From NCBI GenBank assembly GCA_964619055.1, contig CAZUDB010000079.1:1-8245 (forward strand): a stretch of DNA of 8,245 nucleotides, written 5' to 3'. The stretch is from CAYVUM01 sp964619055 (GTDB lineage: Bacteria > Pseudomonadota > Alphaproteobacteria > Rhodospirillales > Defluviicoccaceae). Positions 6,732 to 8,245 of the stretch are shown in pieces. Numbering within the stretch: the first letter of the stretch is position 1; each line of letters starts with the position of its first letter. A model generated the notes under the pieces. That model was not told the origin of the DNA, ran no database searches, and saw nothing but the letters and a program-made list of their open reading frames with translations. The position numbers and the translations under genes are program-made.

Positions 6732-6767
6732 GGTGGACGACGCAGCTTTTTAGTGGAGCCCCCTGTA

Positions 6768-7232
6768 ATGCAAGGAGTCCCTATCAAGATAACGGCAATT
6801 GCCGTGAGTCTGCTGACTGTGATCCTGTCACCTGCAAGGGCGAAGTCTCCCACTATCGACGAAATTCAATGGTGGCGCATCAACAGCTACTGCACTTTCA
6901 TGCGCAATGGTCAAGAGTTCGTCTTTGAAGATCCGGATACGTGGCGCTTTGTTTTTTTTACCGACCGCCCCGAACGGGGTCTCGATCTGATGGGGCGAGC
7001 GTTCATGCGGATCGACGGACAGCTCCGGGAATTGGCGCTACAGTCCGTTACGGCGAATGGCGGCTCGTGGCAGCGCCGCTATCACACGCACGATGATGTG
7101 CCATATGTTATCGAGGTCGCGGCCGCACCCGTCAACAAGGGCCAGGAACACACGTCCTATACAGGAGCAATCACGGTCAGTCGTGATGGTATGACCTCGT
7201 CGGTAGACTTTGCCGGCGATTGCGGAGTTTGA
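6768..7232 (+). CDS. Small secreted protein of unknown family
   Basis: I do not recognise a family. The 154-residue product begins with a Sec-type signal peptide: K7, a hydrophobic core at about 8-21, and ARA at 23-25 as a probable cut site, leaving about 129 residues outside the cytoplasm. The mature part has only two cysteines, one near its start (NSYCTF) and one at its end (GDCGV), which could form a disulfide joining the termini. It is rich in aromatic residues near the start (EIQWWRINSYCTF) and looks beta-rich with no membrane segment. I preferred the ATG at 6768, preceded by GTGGAG 10 bases upstream, over a GTG at 6753 that lacks a binding site. It starts 36 bases after arsC on the same strand, so it may share its transcript. 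A run of eight T at 6952-6959 lies inside the gene. Confidence 0.75.
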   Translation: MQGVPIKITAIAVSLLTVILSPARAKSPTIDEIQWWRINSYCTFMRNGQEFVFEDPDTWRFVFFTDRPERGLDLMGRAFMRIDGQLRELALQSVTANGGSWQRRYHTHDDVPYVIEVAAAPVNKGQEHTSYTGAITVSRDGMTSSVDFAGDCGV

Positions 7233-7254
7233 ACCGTGTACTGTGGTCGTCGCG

Positions 7255-7570
7255 ACGCGGCCTAAGCATGATCTCGCCGTCGGCGGCTTCGTCGCAAAGC
7301 CGAGCGGCGAGAGTCACTACCATGCCGCTGGCAATGTAAGCGTAACGCCAGTAACGCCCCTCCGAACCCACGAGCCCCACAGCGGCATACCCAAGCGAGA
7401 TTTCCACGCTGGATCCGAGCTGGTGTCCATAGCGTTTTCATATCCCGCATAGTGTTGCCCTCCGCTCGCGCATGGCCAGCGCCAATGGAACGGCGTCTCC
7501 GGCACGGTTCTCGCGAGAGGGGATCGTTGAAGATCACCATGATCCCGTCGCCCGCGCCAACGTCACCAAG
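7255..7570 (-). pseudogene. Remnant of a class III adenylate/guanylate cyclase catalytic domain
   Basis: Two reading frames of the - strand together spell the second half of a class III cyclase domain. The first (7570 to about 7505) reads LGDVGAGDGIMVIFNDPL, matching the conserved FAGDG-MVFFNDP segment. The second (about 7495 down to 7255) reads PLALAMRERRATLCGI, a TGA, KRYGHQLG, then LGYAAVGLVGSEGRYW and VTLAARLCDEAADGEI, matching the GYATLGxIGFEGR...VNLAARLCxEAxDGQI block. A frameshift therefore lies near 7500-7515. The TGA falls where the family usually has a tryptophan, so TGG to TGA is likely. The N-terminal half of the domain and any sensor domain are not recognisable upstream. The assignment rests on recalled family motifs and is fairly secure; the exact limits are not. 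Confidence 0.72.
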
Positions 7571-7807
7571 TCTTCTTCCCCATCCCGACCAACCCTGTTC
7601 GCCCGACACGCCTTGTCTAAAGTTATGGTGAACCGGTCCTGAGCTCGGATGCTGCAGCGAGGGCGAACCAGATAGTCCCCCCAACCCGTCAACAGCATCG
7701 GAGTCCCGCTGACAAATGGCGTCACTATCACCTCTGGTTTGACGTCGGTGTCGCCGCCGCGCCGCATCAAGATTGGCGCTCGAATAACGATGCGGCGGTT
7801 CGAACCT
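7571..7807. other. Unassigned stretch between cyclase remnant and ABM gene
   Basis: Nothing here can be assigned with confidence. A - strand frame from an ATG at 7770 to a TGA at 7534 would encode 78 residues including VKPEVIVTPFVSG and LLTGWGDYLVRP. It has no clear ribosome binding site and only mixed third-position bias, and it overlaps the cyclase remnant in another frame. Its end (NRVGRDGEED) sits where the cyclase domain would have its RHEGTLE-like segment, so part of it may be the decayed continuation of the pseudogene. No terminator-like hairpin with a T-tract was seen. Confidence 0.3.
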
Positions 7808-8245
7808 TCACTGGACGGCGACGTCCAACTCCGTTAGCAGCCAACGGCTATCCATCGGGTTCGCGACCAGAAGCCCATCAAGCGCTTCGCTCAATTGTGC
7901 GGAATAGTCGGCCTCCAGATGCGCCTCGTGGTCCCCGGTACTGGCCCAGCGCTCAACCAGAATGAAACGGTTCGGGGCGTCATGCACTTGAAAAAGGTCG
8001 AACCCGACATTTCCCGGGGCCACACGGGAGCGATCCATGACGTTGGCCATGGCGTCGAGAAACAAGGCTCGCGTCTCCTCGGAGGTCTCGAACATCACGA
8101 CAACGTTTCGGGGGGTCACGACGTCGCGGTCGCTCGGCGCGGCTGGAATCTCAGGGATCTCGTCCAACCAGAAGATCGTCGGCCCGGAGTCCAACACGGT
8201 GGGAAACGCATCGATGACGGCTTTGAGGTGGGCGGTTTGTAAGTG
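7808..8245 (-). CDS. Tandem ABM-domain (quinol-monooxygenase-like) protein, 5' end beyond window
   Basis: The frame is open from the right edge to a TGA at 7808-7810, so 145 C-terminal residues are visible and the true start lies outside. A GTG at 8197 is only an internal codon. Visible residues 48-140 form one complete antibiotic biosynthesis monooxygenase (ABM) fold: VVVMFETSEETRALF, a helix, APGNVGFDLFQVHDAPNRFILVERW, then the HLEADYSAQL helix and a closing strand. Residues 1-30 (HLQTAHLKAVIDAFP to FWLDEI) look like the end of a preceding ABM domain, joined by a proline-rich linker. ABM proteins act as small cofactor-free oxygenases or stress proteins; the substrate cannot be told. The second domain has ADY where the first has TAH at the position of a commonly conserved histidine, so it may be structural. 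There is no link to the hydrogenase genes. Confidence 0.8.
   Translation of the reverse strand, partial: HLQTAHLKAVIDAFPTVLDSGPTIFWLDEIPEIPAAPSDRDVVTPRNVVVMFETSEETRALFLDAMANVMDRSRVAPGNVGFDLFQVHDAPNRFILVERWASTGDHEAHLEADYSAQLSEALDGLLVANPMDSRWLLTELDVAVQ

Noticed and set aside
7210..7452. 80-codon open frame on the + strand after the secreted-protein gene
   Set aside because: It has no ribosome binding site or recognisable features, and lies opposite the cyclase remnant, which explains the sequence better.
7262..7684. 140-codon - strand open frame taken as one protein
   Set aside because: Only residues about 39-56 match the cyclase; the rest is out-of-frame, Arg-rich translation of the same pseudogene.
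1..8245. tRNA, rRNA, CRISPR array or insertion sequence
   Set aside because: No cloverleaf, regularly spaced repeat, transposase motif or paired terminal inverted repeat was seen by eye.

Overview
The window looks like chromosomal DNA of a GC-rich proteobacterium, most likely an alphaproteobacterium. This is an inference from the GC-rich third codon positions, strong GGAGG-type ribosome binding sites, and the style of the flanking genes (a thioredoxin-type arsenate reductase, a tandem antibiotic-biosynthesis-monooxygenase protein and a class III cyclase remnant). No species can be named from the sequence alone.

Bases 1-322 hold the possible tail of an upstream gene, a small stem-loop, and an AT-rich stretch that is the probable promoter and leader of the operon. 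The leader carries an 11-bp-phased CTGT direct repeat resembling a PhoB/OmpR-family binding site. Bases 323-6137 form one co-directional cluster on the + strand, hybO-hybA-hybB-hybC-hybD. It encodes a complete periplasm-facing, membrane-bound group 1c (hydrogenase-2 type) [NiFe] hydrogenase and its maturation endopeptidase. HybO (small subunit, Tat signal, three Fe-S clusters, C-terminal anchor) and HybC (large subunit, Ni-Fe site) form the catalytic core. HybA (Tat signal, 16 cluster cysteines, C-terminal anchor) and HybB (NrfD-type integral membrane protein) pass electrons to the quinone pool. HybD trims 15 residues from the HybC C-terminus once nickel is inserted. The small subunit lacks the extra proximal-cluster cysteines of oxygen-tolerant enzymes, so an oxygen-sensitive, anaerobic or microaerobic enzyme is expected. 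The hybE, hybF, hybG and hyp accessory genes are not in the window.

Bases 6198-7232 carry two more + strand genes. The first is a low-molecular-weight-phosphatase-type arsenate reductase whose ribosome binding site lies inside a perfect 7-bp hairpin. The second is a small secreted protein of unknown family. From 7233 the orientation changes. Bases 7255-7570 are the decayed remnant, on the - strand, of a class III adenylate/guanylate cyclase catalytic domain, with a frameshift and a nonsense codon. Bases 7571-7807 are unassigned. Bases 7808-8245 are the 3' part of a - strand gene that runs off the window and encodes tandem ABM (quinol-monooxygenase-like) domains.

The core of the window is a well-known system. 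The points most worth a second look are the arsC ribosome-binding-site hairpin, the Pho-box-like repeat upstream of hybO, the cyclase pseudogene and the orphan secreted protein behind the hydrogenase genes.
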